Source: Symsagittifera roscoffensis | Lineage: Eukaryota; Xenacoelomorpha; Acoela; Convolutidae | Direction: 5' to 3' | DNA: 64,000 bases | NCBI RefSeq assembly: GCF_963678635.1 | Contig: NC_087066.1 | Span: 1,200,201 to 1,264,200 of the forward strand | Part shown: positions 54,442 through 64,000 of the stretch, one piece after another | Layout of the letters: each line of letters opens with the position of its first letter | How positions within the stretch are numbered: the stretch's first letter is position 1 | Translations under genes and position numbers: made by a program | The notes under the pieces: model-generated | Told to the model about the DNA's origin: nothing | Seen by the model: only the letters and a program-made list of their open reading frames with translations | Databases searched by the model: none

Positions 54442-54623
54442 TGCCTGCTTCGCCTGAAGTGGCCCTCCTTGTCCCTGTTAGGATGATCCCCTCTCTCATA
54501 ACACATAACACAACATACAAATGTGTGCATACGAATAAATCACTCACAGCAGCCAACAACCACTCCACTCATGAAATGTGTTGCAGATAGTGATACACAA
54601 CAAACACAGGGCATCAATTACAT

Positions 54624-54648
54624 AGAGAGAGAGAGAGAGAGAGAGAGA
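54624..54648. repeat. (GA)n microsatellite
   Basis: A GA dinucleotide run followed by a G-rich tail. Confidence 0.95.
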
Positions 54649-54754
54649 TGGGGGAGGGGTGGCATATGGTGGTATGTGGTGTAAGTTAGAACGGTAAGTG
54701 CAGGGGAGTCCCATATGTGTAGGGCTATTTGATCCCAATTGGGCTGATATGACA

Positions 54755-54757
<3 letters not shown>

Positions 54758-54808
<51 letters not shown>

Positions 54809-54810
54809 GG
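54758..54810. repeat. (GA)n microsatellite
   Basis: A GA dinucleotide run of about 50 bp with one A interruption near its right end, followed by G-rich sequence. Confidence 0.95.
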
Positions 54811-55376
54811 GAGGAGGGGGTGGTTAGAATTAAAAAGAGCGTTTGATGAGGGGACAGCCCAGGTATAGTATAGTGTGTGTTATGTTTATGGGGCGAATGA
54901 ATAAGGACTATATGAAGCAGACAGAATTAATTACCCACCTCACTCTCTCCCTCTCCCTCATTCTACCTCTATATCTCTCTCCCTAATTTCGTATCTCTAT
55001 ACACTTACTCCGCATGATCGCCAATTACAGACAACCACCATCACGACTACTGTTACTCTTATTACTACTAGTAGTAGGTGCAATCATACACATCACTTCA
55101 CTTCATTTGCCATGTCGATCGATGGTCCAAAGATACAGTAAACAGAACACATACACACACATAAAGATAAAGCATAACACACGCACACACGCACACATCA
55201 CCCATCCAAAACAACAACAACAGCAATAACATCGCAGAGCGGAGATTAATCCTGCAGCCACAGATGTGACCACCATCCACTCCCCCCTCAGCCTGAGATG
55301 AACACATCGATGGTACACGACATAGAAACAAGCACAAAACACACAGCAGCACTGCAGCAACCATATGAGCCCCAGG

Positions 55377-55450
55377 CAACAACAACAACAACAACCACAA
55401 CAACAACAACAACAACAACAACAACATCACAACAACAACAACAACCAACA
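55377..55450. repeat. (CAA)n trinucleotide repeat
   Basis: About 70 bp of CAA with isolated substitutions (CCA, TCA). The plus-strand frame 55298-55666 reads it as polythreonine (QATTTTTTTT) and the minus strand as polyvaline. Nothing else in the frame suggests a protein. Confidence 0.95.
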
Positions 55451-56054
55451 CAGCTGAGACGACTAGGTACAGTTAATGAACTGATGCAGCCGATCGAGTC
55501 AGCATCTGAAATTATCACAGGCATAGCAGCTACAGTAAAAAAACATCAACAACAACGGCAACATAGCAACATGGCTTCAAAAACAAACAGAACGCAATCA
55601 AAGGCATCCGGGACAGCAGCAGGCGTGGTCCATGAAGGTAAGTTGCACATACTCCCCATAGTGTAGATGGCAATAAGGAGCCGACAACAACTCACCAATG
55701 CACACAGTAACAAACACAACACGGCCAACAACACATCAATATCCATAAAATATTAAAACTTTATTGGGAATGGGAAGCGCTCAATGCCAGGCCCATTTTT
55801 GACCCTTTTTTGCTGAAACTATAGAAGTAAGTACCGGATTCGTATCTTCCTTTTTTGGAGTTTTTGAGCGCCTGAAACTTGTGTGGAAGCAAAATGGCCA
55901 CTGAAGCACTGGTGAGGAGGCTGTGATGCCATTTCCTCAATTTCACATATCCTTCTTGTAGTCCTATTATTAGTATTCATATTATATATATATACCTTGC
56001 CATACCATCTTGTTCGCTCACCCGCAGACTTATATGCTAAAATGTACAGCTCAG

Positions 56055-56061
<7 letters not shown>

Positions 56062-56101
<40 letters not shown>
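56062..56101. repeat. (CT)n microsatellite
   Basis: A CT dinucleotide run of about 40 bp. Confidence 0.95.
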
Positions 56102-56104
<3 letters not shown>

Positions 56105-56292
56105 ATCTGATAGGAATGATACCATATTGGATATGGACGACGGAGGGGCTAATCTGGTGTGCTGCTCCTAATTCATTAATCATTCATCTAATCTCCCCTT
56201 AATCTCCCCCACAACAGCACACACTCACCCCCTCCATCTACCCTCATTCATAATTAATCACACACCGCACCCCTAGCACAAACATAGTACAG

Positions 56293-56293
56293 A

Positions 56294-56348
<55 letters not shown>
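56293..56348. repeat. (CA)n microsatellite
   Basis: A CA dinucleotide run of about 55 bp, uninterrupted until the final CG. Confidence 0.95.
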
Positions 56349-56351
<3 letters not shown>

Positions 56352-56918
56352 CATCTCTAGTCCTATCTAATAATAATAATCATGATAATAATGATAATAT
56401 ATCTGCAGCAGGAGAAGAGCACAAAAAGAGACATAAAGGGAGCAACTTAATAAGAGAAGGAAAGGTCAGGAGTGTGAACTTACTTCATAATGCTCCTTAT
56501 CACCTGGGTACCAACTGCTACCCCCTAACACCCTGCCCTCCACACACCAACAGTAATCAGCATCACCCTCTCCCACATTTGTTGAACCATCCTTGCAATC
56601 ATAGATAATAAAGAAGAGTAAGCGACTCCACCCAGTCCTAATTGTATGTTTCAGACTAGGCGACTTCTCTCTCTCTCTCTCCTCGGCCTAGAAGACAGGC
56701 TGTGCTTCAAATAGTTATATCACTTCTACTTCACTTAATTAGAGTCAAGTGACGCCACCCATCAAGCGAGTGTCTCTTGTCCATATAATACAGCACACTA
56801 TTGAACTTATCCTCTGCCATCTCTTGAAACAGTACCCCTCTCCATCATTACTTGACTCCCCCTCATTATCCTCTTTAGCTGCCTTCTTCTCTCTTTACAT
56901 TCTTCAATCACCCCTCCT

Positions 56919-56942
56919 CCTTCTTCTTCTTCTTCTTCTTCT
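56919..56942. repeat. (TTC)n repeat
   Basis: Eight TTC units, followed directly by non-repetitive sequence with a higher GC content. Confidence 0.9.
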
Positions 56943-57182
56943 GACATATAGCTGCAGGCTGGTTGTCCCTCAGCAACACAATCATTACTGCCCCCACCAA
57001 CATGTTTTCCCCTACCACTGCATCGCCCTCACAGTTTACTACTCCCTGTGTGTGTGTGCCCCACCATCTGCTGCTGGCTTCTGTCCTTCTCGCTGTGTGG
57101 GGGGCTGTGGAGGAGGCGTCTGCCACTTGGAGACAGTTCCCCCAACAACTCAACAGTGGTGAGTCACACTCTCACTAATCGC

Positions 57183-57682
57183 AAAGGCCACAATCTTAGT
57201 TTACAAATATGTGCAATGAAATCGACACTCAATTTAGTCAGTGAATTCCACGGTTTAGCTTTTACAAACTTTATTTCTTGAAATGATTGGAAAAAAACTT
57301 TAGCGGCGCAGGGTTCGTGCCGACCAATTTTAAATAGCTTGTCGAAATTTTGCTGGGTTCAAGTGCGGTATCCCGTTATGGCCCTTTTGATCGAAATTTG
57401 GCTTCAAAAATTTAGTATCCGTAGAAAGTTTTAACTTCTTTACACGGAAGAATGATCGAAGAAGTGATCATCATTTTAAGTTCTACTGCATTTTATTAGT
57501 GTTTTAGCGGATTCAGCATCATCCTTGCAATTTATTTTTAAGTTGAATATTCTTTCACTGAACAAGACAAAAAGTGAATTTGACAAAAACTACAAAACTG
57601 AAACTGTTCAATAACTTTTATTTTCTTCCGGATTTTTCTGTTGCTATAGATGAACAACAGTGGACAGAACAACAAAGGGTAT
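57183..57682. other. AT-rich interval, nothing recognised
   Basis: No coding signal after the GC-richer stretch at 56.95-57.18 kb. Confidence 0.35.
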
Positions 57683-57694
57683 CCCGGGTTGACC
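57683..57694. mobile_element. Isolated terminus of the CCCGGGTTGACC element
   Basis: The 12-bp TIR of the 43878-44818 element recurs exactly. The following sequence (ACACTTTCTTATTCAC) is only loosely similar, and no matching right terminus was found, so this is a truncated or diverged copy. Confidence 0.55.
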
Positions 57695-58058
57695 ACACTT
57701 TCTTATTCACTTTTCATAAAAGATAATTTCTTATCCTACAGTTTATACAACTTCATTCCTAGAAAAATTTGTAAGACACCTATATGATCAGCAGTTTTAC
57801 ATAAGAGTCTACTTTAAATTTTTGTGTTTTATTTACAACAAGACTGCTCGTATCAGGCGAAGCCCTGGATGTTCCGACTGCTTTTTGAGGCTTCATGAGC
57901 AGTAATGACAAAAAAATAAATATAAAAAAAAATGAATTTTTTTTTCTAATATTTGAAAGTTTTTTATGAAAATCATCCCACCACACGCCATATAAACTAC
58001 AAAAAGATAGATTTCGCTCCTATTATTATATCAATTATGGCATATAAGCTTTCTTGAA

Positions 58059-58147
58059 CCAATTTGGAACGATTTCTAAGGCGGATTAAATCTCCGCTTA
58101 CGCGTTAATAGCGCGAAATATATCGCGCGTTAATTGTTCCAAATTGG
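58059..58147. repeat. Nested palindromes / cruciform-prone segment
   Basis: The outer arms are a perfect 12-bp inverted repeat, CCAATTTGGAAC (58059-58070) and GTTCCAAATTGG (58136-58147). Inside are GCGGA...TCCGC (58081-58085/58093-58097) and GCGCGA...TCGCGC (58111-58116/58123-58128). The CG-rich inner arms stand out in an AT-rich surrounding. Confidence 0.75.
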
Positions 58148-58529
58148 CCAAAATCGCAATCTTTAAACCCCCATAACTTTACGAAAAATGGTCACAAGTG
58201 AAATATCTTTTCAAATTCAAGCTCAAGACAACAATAGCTTTTGAACGATATAAAAAAGTTCGTCAAAAATGGCTAGTTAAAAAGTCGAAATTTGTCTGAA
58301 GAAAAAAAACCCACCCCGAGCACAAAAGTTCCGTTACTTTCGTATCGTAAGTCGGAACAATTACAAGAAACCAAGTTTTTCTCACGCAAGAAATCTCTGC
58401 AACAATCACACTAGTAAATTGCAACAATAAACAGTGATAAATAGCTTGTGGTGCTTGGTTAGTTATTTTAATTCCACACAAAAATATGTTTAAAAGAACT
58501 TTTGTGCGAAATTTTGAACAATCTACCTC

Positions 58530-59120
58530 AAGAAACACAACGGTCGAAAATAATGGCTCGTTTTTTTTTCGCAGATTTTACATATAAAAAGAAAAAAACA
58601 CTAATTGTACTATATAAAAACATTTAAAGTGATTTTCGTATAATTGGAAAGTAAATTTAGTCTGAACTACGTTAAAGGCGAAAAAATGAGTCATTTGCAT
58701 GCAAAAGTAGTTTTGAACAATGTTGTTTGATCACGATTATTTGCTTGCCCATTTTGTAAAAAGATAGAACAAATTTACTTTGAAAAAACTCAGCGATCGA
58801 AAGCAGAGACCTTTTTACAGATTCAGGTTCATTTATTATAAAAAACAAAAAATACATTTTTTGTGGCTCTATAAAAAACAATTAAGTGTGAATTTTGTAA
58901 TTTAGATGCAAAATTCAGCTTGGACGACGTTATTTACACAAAAAAACAACAGATAGGAGATTTTTTGTCGATCACCAATGTTTGTTTGCTCATTTTCTAA
59001 AATTGAATAAATTTTTTACTTCAAAACATTCTACTTTTCTAATTCAGAAAAAATAGTTTGACCCTTATTATAGAAAAAAAACATGAATTTGAGCCAGAAA
59101 TAAGTTTTTTATTGTAGAAA
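58530..59120. repeat. Decayed tandem repeats (~250 bp period)
   Basis: Similar segments recur: TTTACATATAAAAAGAAAAAAACAC near 58.58 kb, TTATTATAAAAAACAAAAAAT near 58.83 kb and CTTATTATAGAAAAAAAACA near 59.06 kb. Each is followed by related words such as TTTGCTTGCCCATTTT/TTTGTTTGCTCATTTT (58.74, 58.98 kb). Strongly diverged. Confidence 0.4.
58542..58628. repeat. ~86-bp direct repeat, first copy
   Basis: The sequence beginning GGTCGAAAATAATGGCTCG and ending ATATAAAAACATTTAAA is repeated almost perfectly at 59678-59763, ~1.14 kb away, while the sequence between has diverged fully. Confidence 0.85.
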
Positions 59121-59330
59121 TTTTATTTGCCCAGGTAATTGAGTTTGCAATCTAAAAAAGATAAAAACTTTTATTTGTTTTATTTTATAAGCAAATGCTA
59201 CTTCCCACACAGTTTTAAAGAAGGAGAAATTCACGGTAGGCCATTTAATCCGATAATGAAAAAAATTCGAAATCATTTTTGCACAATCAGAAAGCATCAA
59301 AACCGTGGATTCGCGCCTTGACAAAAATTG

Positions 59331-59645
59331 TTTCGGATCGTTTTAAATTGATTTTAAATCGATTTGAAATCGATCCAAATCGATTACTAATGTATGTTTT
59401 ACGAGCCTAATTGATTTTAAATAGAGTTAAATTGATTTTTTTGAAAATATTAGATCGATTTAAGTGTCTAAAAAATAATTTTAAATCAATTTGGATGGGT
59501 TTTCCGACTCACTAAAATGCATCCAAAACTCACTTGAATCTATCTGAATCTCACTTAAATTTATTTAAATCGATTTAAATCGATCTTTCTTGAAAAGTTT
59601 GGATCGATTAAAGTGTCATAAAATTGAATTAAATCGACTTGTTTG
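59331..59645. repeat. ATCGAT-rich cluster (AAATCGATTT words)
   Basis: At least six ATCGAT palindromes embedded in TTTAAATCGATTT-like words occur within ~300 bp, with many TTAAATTGATTTT variants. No fixed period was found. Confidence 0.65.
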
Positions 59646-59677
59646 AATATTCAGACTCACTCGAAAATAGGGGCGAG

Positions 59678-59763
59678 GTCGAAAATAATGGCTCGTTTTT
59701 TTTTCGCAGATTTTACATATAAAAAGAAAAAAACACTAATTGTACTATATAAAAACATTTAAA
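59678..59763. repeat. ~86-bp direct repeat, second copy
   Basis: See 58542-58628. Flanking sequence differs on both sides except for a short continuation (AGTGAT). Confidence 0.85.
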
Positions 59764-59954
59764 AGTGATATATTTTCGTATTTCTGAGTGCAGGTTATAC
59801 AAGAATTTCCATATCATTTTATAGAGTTTATTGGAAAATTTCAAGGTAAGTACACCCTTGGCCATTGAATGGCCATCACAGAGCTATTTTCATCATGAAA
59901 AATGGGTGTCAATTTGTGTAGCTACCCATCTTACAAAACTGAGCTTTTTAAAAA

Positions 59955-60470
59955 TCACCGTGTATTAACTCTTCCTATTACATCGAAGAATCCAGTACTA
60001 ACAGCCTTGTATTTGTTATTAAATTTAGGAAAACCCCTTTTTCCAAAAATTGTTTTTTCATAATCATGATGGGAGCTTGTAGAACACATTCTCCTACTCC
60101 GGGTCTCCCCTAACGCAGGAGGACGTGAACAACAGAAATCTCTATCCGAAGACCTTCGACTCAATAATTGAACAAAAATTCTGTGGCTTCCAAGACCGAC
60201 CAGCGTAATATAAAAATGTCGAGGGCCCTCCTCGACAAGGCTCTCCTTGGTTGCATTTTCGTCTTTAAGATTGGTGTCATTTTGACCAAATCTTTTATAC
60301 ATCGAGCTGGCACTGAAATACACTATCAGCCGAGCAGCCCAAAAGCTCAGCAGCCCAAAGATCTTGTCTTCAGTATTCACCGGGGCAGATCCGATTGGCG
60401 CTGACCTCAACGCGGAAAACTACGCCATACGCCACTAGGGGCCACACTGGATGATCAAACAACGAAACCG
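59955..60470 (-). other. Locally GC-richer segment with a 151-aa minus-strand frame, unidentified
   Basis: The frame 60410-59955 includes LLSFWAARLIVYFSASS and HFYITLVGLGSHRIFVQ. I recognise no domain. Base composition is clearly less AT-rich than its surroundings, and the right flank contains CGCCACTAGGGGCCAC. It may be an exon, a retrocopy fragment or an unrecognised transposon piece. Confidence 0.2.
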
Positions 60471-61002
60471 TTGAATAAACAACTACTTTTTCATAAAGTC
60501 TTCCAAACATTTTCTAACACTCGTACAGTCAAAGTTTGAAACTGTAGAGTAAAAAGTTTTTTTTCGAGGCTAACCCAAAAATTTTTTTCTAGTTCCTGGA
60601 GTAGAGTCAAGCACTGGAAAAAAGAAGGCAACTTATACTTTCCAATATTCTTTTGAAATTTTCTATATATAATTTTCAAAAAACATTCACTAAACTTGAA
60701 TTGCAAGGTAAAAATTTTTTTTGTTGATATGATTTGAACTGCCATGGAACTGACAAATTTTATTATCGATTCTGTAAACATTTCCTTTACAGATTATCTT
60801 TAACCATAACTTATATCTAAAAACTATCAACTTTCCCTGATTTAAACTAAGAAACCATCCAGGAGAAGTTGTTTTGCTTGTATTCCGTTTTTCTTTCAAA
60901 AAATTTCGCGCTAAAGCAAAATCAGCAATATTAGAACGCTCTGATTACATCATCATTCTAATAATAAAATTTTTTCACAATTAGAAAAAAAATTATTTGG
61001 CA
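60471..61002. other. AT-rich interval, nothing recognised
   Basis: Short minus-strand frames without recognisable motifs. No structural feature. Confidence 0.35.
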
Positions 61003-61260
61003 CAGGGGCGGATTTAGGGGAGGGGGCGGGGGGGGGGGGGGCGGACGCCCTCTTCTCAGGGATTCGACCCCCTGCCGACCCAAAGGGTCCCCCCTTTGAT
61101 ACTTTTTCAGAAATCCATTTTTGGCCGACCGACCCTAAAATTTTTCTAAAGGCGCCTTTGGCGCCAATATATACTAACTTTGAGGGGGAGCGCGCGCCAA
61201 AAAAACGCGATTTTTTTGTCAAAATCTATCAAAAAGTGCCCAAAAACGGCTTTTTTGACT
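61003..61260. mobile_element. hAT-like terminus with G-rich tract
   Basis: The sequence starts CAGGGGCGGATTTAGGGG, closely resembling the CAGGGGCGGAT-type ends of hAT transposons and their MITEs, followed by a run of about 14 G and a GC-rich stretch. The opposite end (a CCGCCCCTG-type terminus) was not found in the window, so this is a fragment or a one-ended match. Confidence 0.4.
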
Positions 61261-61440
61261 GTTTTTTCAAAAATTTGCCTGCGGCGCTGAAAATTTTGCC
61301 AAAATAGGGGCAAAACAGTGCTTTTTGAGAGCTCGAAAAATCAATTTGGTCCTTAGTTTCCATCCACCGTAAAATTGGAACAATTAAAAAAAAAAAAGAA
61401 AGAACTCGAATTTTGAGAACAACGCCATGCAAATTCGCAG

Positions 61441-61890
61441 CATCTAATCCTTCAATGAATTACAATTTTTTCTCTATCAATAATCAATCAGTAAAAAAAT
61501 TTGAAAATTTGTTGCAATAGAAACTGAAAAAGGAAATACTTTTCTAAAATTCAGCACTATATGTACACTCGATTAAAAAATTTTTTTAACGTGATTTCTA
61601 CTGAAGAATGATTTTCACCGATAGGTAGTTTCCTGGAGCGAATATACTCGAAAAGACAAAACTGGAGAAATCAATTTGAACTTCAGAGCAGCCTGAACCC
61701 ATGCTTCCTAAAATGGGTCATAATTTGAAGCATAAATGAATTTCCAACACCACTTTAATGCTAACAATTTTGCCTTACTGAAATTCTCTTTTTAAAGTTC
61801 TGCTAGTTTTTTATATACAGCTTCTGGAATTATGCTCGAAAGCATTTTTTTCTCAAGCTTGTACATGCCATTTTCAAAAATCCATAGATT
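61441..61890. other. AT-rich interval, nothing recognised
   Basis: No supported feature before the tandem array. Confidence 0.35.
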
Positions 61891-61899
61891 TGTTTTTTT

Positions 61900-64000
61900 T
61901 TCTAAAAGTCAAACAAATTACAAAAAACCGTTTAAAAATAATTTGAAATGTTTTCATTTTAAGTTTGTTAATTGACGCATAAAAGAAGACTCTGTACTAG
62001 ACAAAAACCATCTCATGCTGTAATAACCTCACAAAAACTCGACCTACTATTTCCAACGTTTCTGATATGATCTGCAAAAAAATATAGAGTCAATATGAGT
62101 TCGGGATGTCGCAGTTTAAGTTACCCCACAATGATCAGAGATCAAATTTTGAAGATGGCAAATCATCTTATGATATTGGAAAAAAGTGTCTATACATGTT
62201 TTATTGGTCCCAGTTTCTATGGTTAGGAGAGTATTTTGCTTTTTCGTAATAAAATAACAATAACGTTAACACAGAGTATATGATTTAGAGATAGTGTTTT
62301 TAACTGTCAATTTTATTTTTTTTTAGTGTATTCAAATTTTTTTTCTTATTCAAAATCAAAAGTCAAAATTTTTCTTCAAGAATTGACCGTCAAGCGCATT
62401 TCTTTCAAACATTTCATCCAAAAATTGATCAAAAAGTATGATACAATGCAATTGGAAACGTTTTCTCGCAGTTGCTGAATTATTTCTCAAAAAAAGCTCA
62501 AAATTATTTAAAATTAGTTTGAGATGTTTCCAATTTAAATTTGTTAATTGACGCCAAAGAGAAGACTCTGTACCAGACAAAAATTAATTTTTTTTGCATT
62601 CAATGCTTATAAGAGTTCTTTTTTATCTAAATGGGATCTCAACCTGTAATAACCCCACAAAAACTCGACCTATTATTTCCAATATTTCTGATGTGATCTG
62701 CAAAAAAATATAGAGTCAGTATGAGTTCGGGATGTCGCAGTTTAAGTTACCCCACAATGATCAGAGATTAAATATTGATGGCAAACCATCTTATGATATT
62801 GGAAGATAAAGTGTCTATATACGTTTTATTGGTCCTATACACGTTCTATACAGTTTCTATGGTTAGGATATTGTTTTGCTTTTTCGTAAAAAAAATAACG
62901 TTAACACAGAGTATATGATTTAGAAATGTCATTTTCAAATTATTTTTTTTGTATTCAAATTTTTTGTCTTAATCAAAATCAAAAGTCAAAATTTGTCTTC
63001 AGGAATTGACCGTCAAGCGCATTTTTTTTCAATAATTTTATCCAAAAATTGATCAAAAAGTAAGATACAATGCAATTGAAAACGTTTTCTCGCAGTTGCT
63101 GATTATATTTTTAAGCAAAAAGCTGAGTAATTTTAAAAGTAATATGAATTGTTTCCGATTTAATTAAGTTAATTGACGCATAAGAGAGGACTCTGTACAA
63201 GACAAAAATTAATTTTTTTTTTGCATTCAATGCTTATAAGAGTTCTTTTTTATCTAAATGGGATCTCAACCTGTAATAACCCCACAAAAACTCGACCTAT
63301 TATGTCCAATATTTCTGATGTGATCTGCAAAAAAATATAGAGTCAGTATGAGCTCGGGATGTCGCAGTTTAAGTTACCCCACAATGATCAGAGATTAAAT
63401 ATTGATGGCAAATCATCTTATGATATTGGAAGATAAAGTGTCTATATACGTTTTATTGGTCCTATACACGTTCTATACAGTTTCTATGGTTAGGATAGTT
63501 TTTTGCTTTTTCGTAAAAAAAATAACGTTAACACAGAGTATATGATTTAGAAATGTCATTTTCAAATTATTTTTTTGTATTAAAATTTTTTGTCTAAATC
63601 AAAATCAAAAGTCAAAATTTGTCTTCAGGAATTGACCGTCAAGCGCATTTCTTTTCAATAATTTTATCCAAAAATTGATCAAAAAGTAAGATACAATGCA
63701 ATTGAAAACGTTTTCTCGCAGTTGCTGAATTATATTTTTAAGCAAAAAGCTCAGAAATTTTAAAAGTAATATGAATTGTTTCCGATTTAATTAAGTTAAT
63801 TGACGCATAAGAGAGGACTCTGTACTAGACAAAAATTAATATTTTGCATTATATGAATATAAGAGTTCTTTTTTTTCCTAAATTGGTTCTCAATTTGTAA
63901 TAACCCCACAGAAACTCGACCTATTTTTTCCAACAACTCTGATGTGATCTAAAAATAAATATAGAGTCAATATGAGCTCCTATGTAAGAAAAGAAAAATA
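61900..64000. repeat. ~626-bp tandem array reaching the window end
   Basis: The word CTCGACCTA in a shared context (ACCCCACAAAAACTCGACCTA...GATGTGATCTGCAAAAAAATATAGAGTCA) occurs at about 62038, 62664, 63291 and 63915, a spacing of 624-627 bp. At least three full units are present, and the second and third are the most alike. Units contain GAATTGACCGTCAAGCGCAT and GTTAATTGACGC at constant positions. No coding capacity. The array continues past the window. Confidence 0.9.

Noticed and set aside
55298-55666. 122-aa plus-strand frame with polythreonine and polyglutamine
   Set aside because: It is driven by the CAA repeat; no start context, domain or conserved copy supports it.
60000-60470. Nuclear copy of mitochondrial rRNA
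   Set aside because: Local composition and a few words suggested it, but the characteristic conserved rRNA blocks could not be found on either strand.

Overview
The window is eukaryotic, repeat-dominated DNA, most likely from an invertebrate animal genome. No intact cellular gene is visible. Coding signal is almost entirely decayed mobile-element protein, interrupted by minisatellites, kilobase-scale tandem arrays, inverted-repeat elements and long microsatellites. The non-LTR-type reverse transcriptase fragments at 17-28 kb carry signatures (CPKGGY...RHNEIRD; ACTGGAAPGS) that I associate with retroelements of cnidarians, sponges and molluscs. An aquatic invertebrate is therefore my best guess for the host, but this is an inference.

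The main content is two copies, both on the minus strand, of a very large Ty3/gypsy-class retroelement. Copy 1 occupies 13.4 kb down to base 1 and runs off the window. In order it holds Gag, aspartic protease, a deleted reverse transcriptase, RNase H, a long linker, integrase, and a macro (ADP-ribose-binding-like) domain joined to the end of Pol. A non-coding gap follows, then a second large polyprotein with a coiled coil, an SGNH/GDSL-hydrolase domain, and a long C-terminal part with a second SGNH-like motif. Copy 2 (about 40.77 to 29.94 kb) lacks everything upstream of the integrase C-terminus. It does preserve the 3' half, including about 4.5 kb that copy 1 loses at the window edge: the end of polyprotein 2 and a cysteine-rich, membrane-protein-like third region ending in a polypurine tract. 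Together the copies imply an element with at least about 17.8 kb of internal sequence. Both are frameshifted and dead.

Between the copies lies 13.44-14.0 kb with a plus-strand TATA-like motif, a 25-bp minisatellite (14.0-14.3 kb), and a long degenerate array (16.2-29.3 kb). The array is built from reiterated C-terminal fragments of a non-LTR-like RT protein, and includes a near-identical 3.66-kb tandem duplication (18.4-25.7 kb).

The right part (40.8-64 kb) has little coding content. It contains a Q/N/P-rich ORF, an inverted pair of CCCGGGTTGACC-terminated elements (43.9-46.5 kb), a ~1.02-kb tandem array (47.0-52.3 kb), and a microsatellite-rich stretch (54.2-57 kb). Beyond that are nested palindromes (58.1 kb), decayed short tandem repeats, an ATCGAT-rich cluster, a hAT-like terminus (61.0 kb) and a ~626-bp tandem array to the window end.

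Functionally the only coherent system is the giant retroelement. Gag/Pol would provide particle formation and integration. The macro domain, the SGNH domain(s) and the candidate glycoprotein are accessory functions not usually found in Ty3/gypsy elements.
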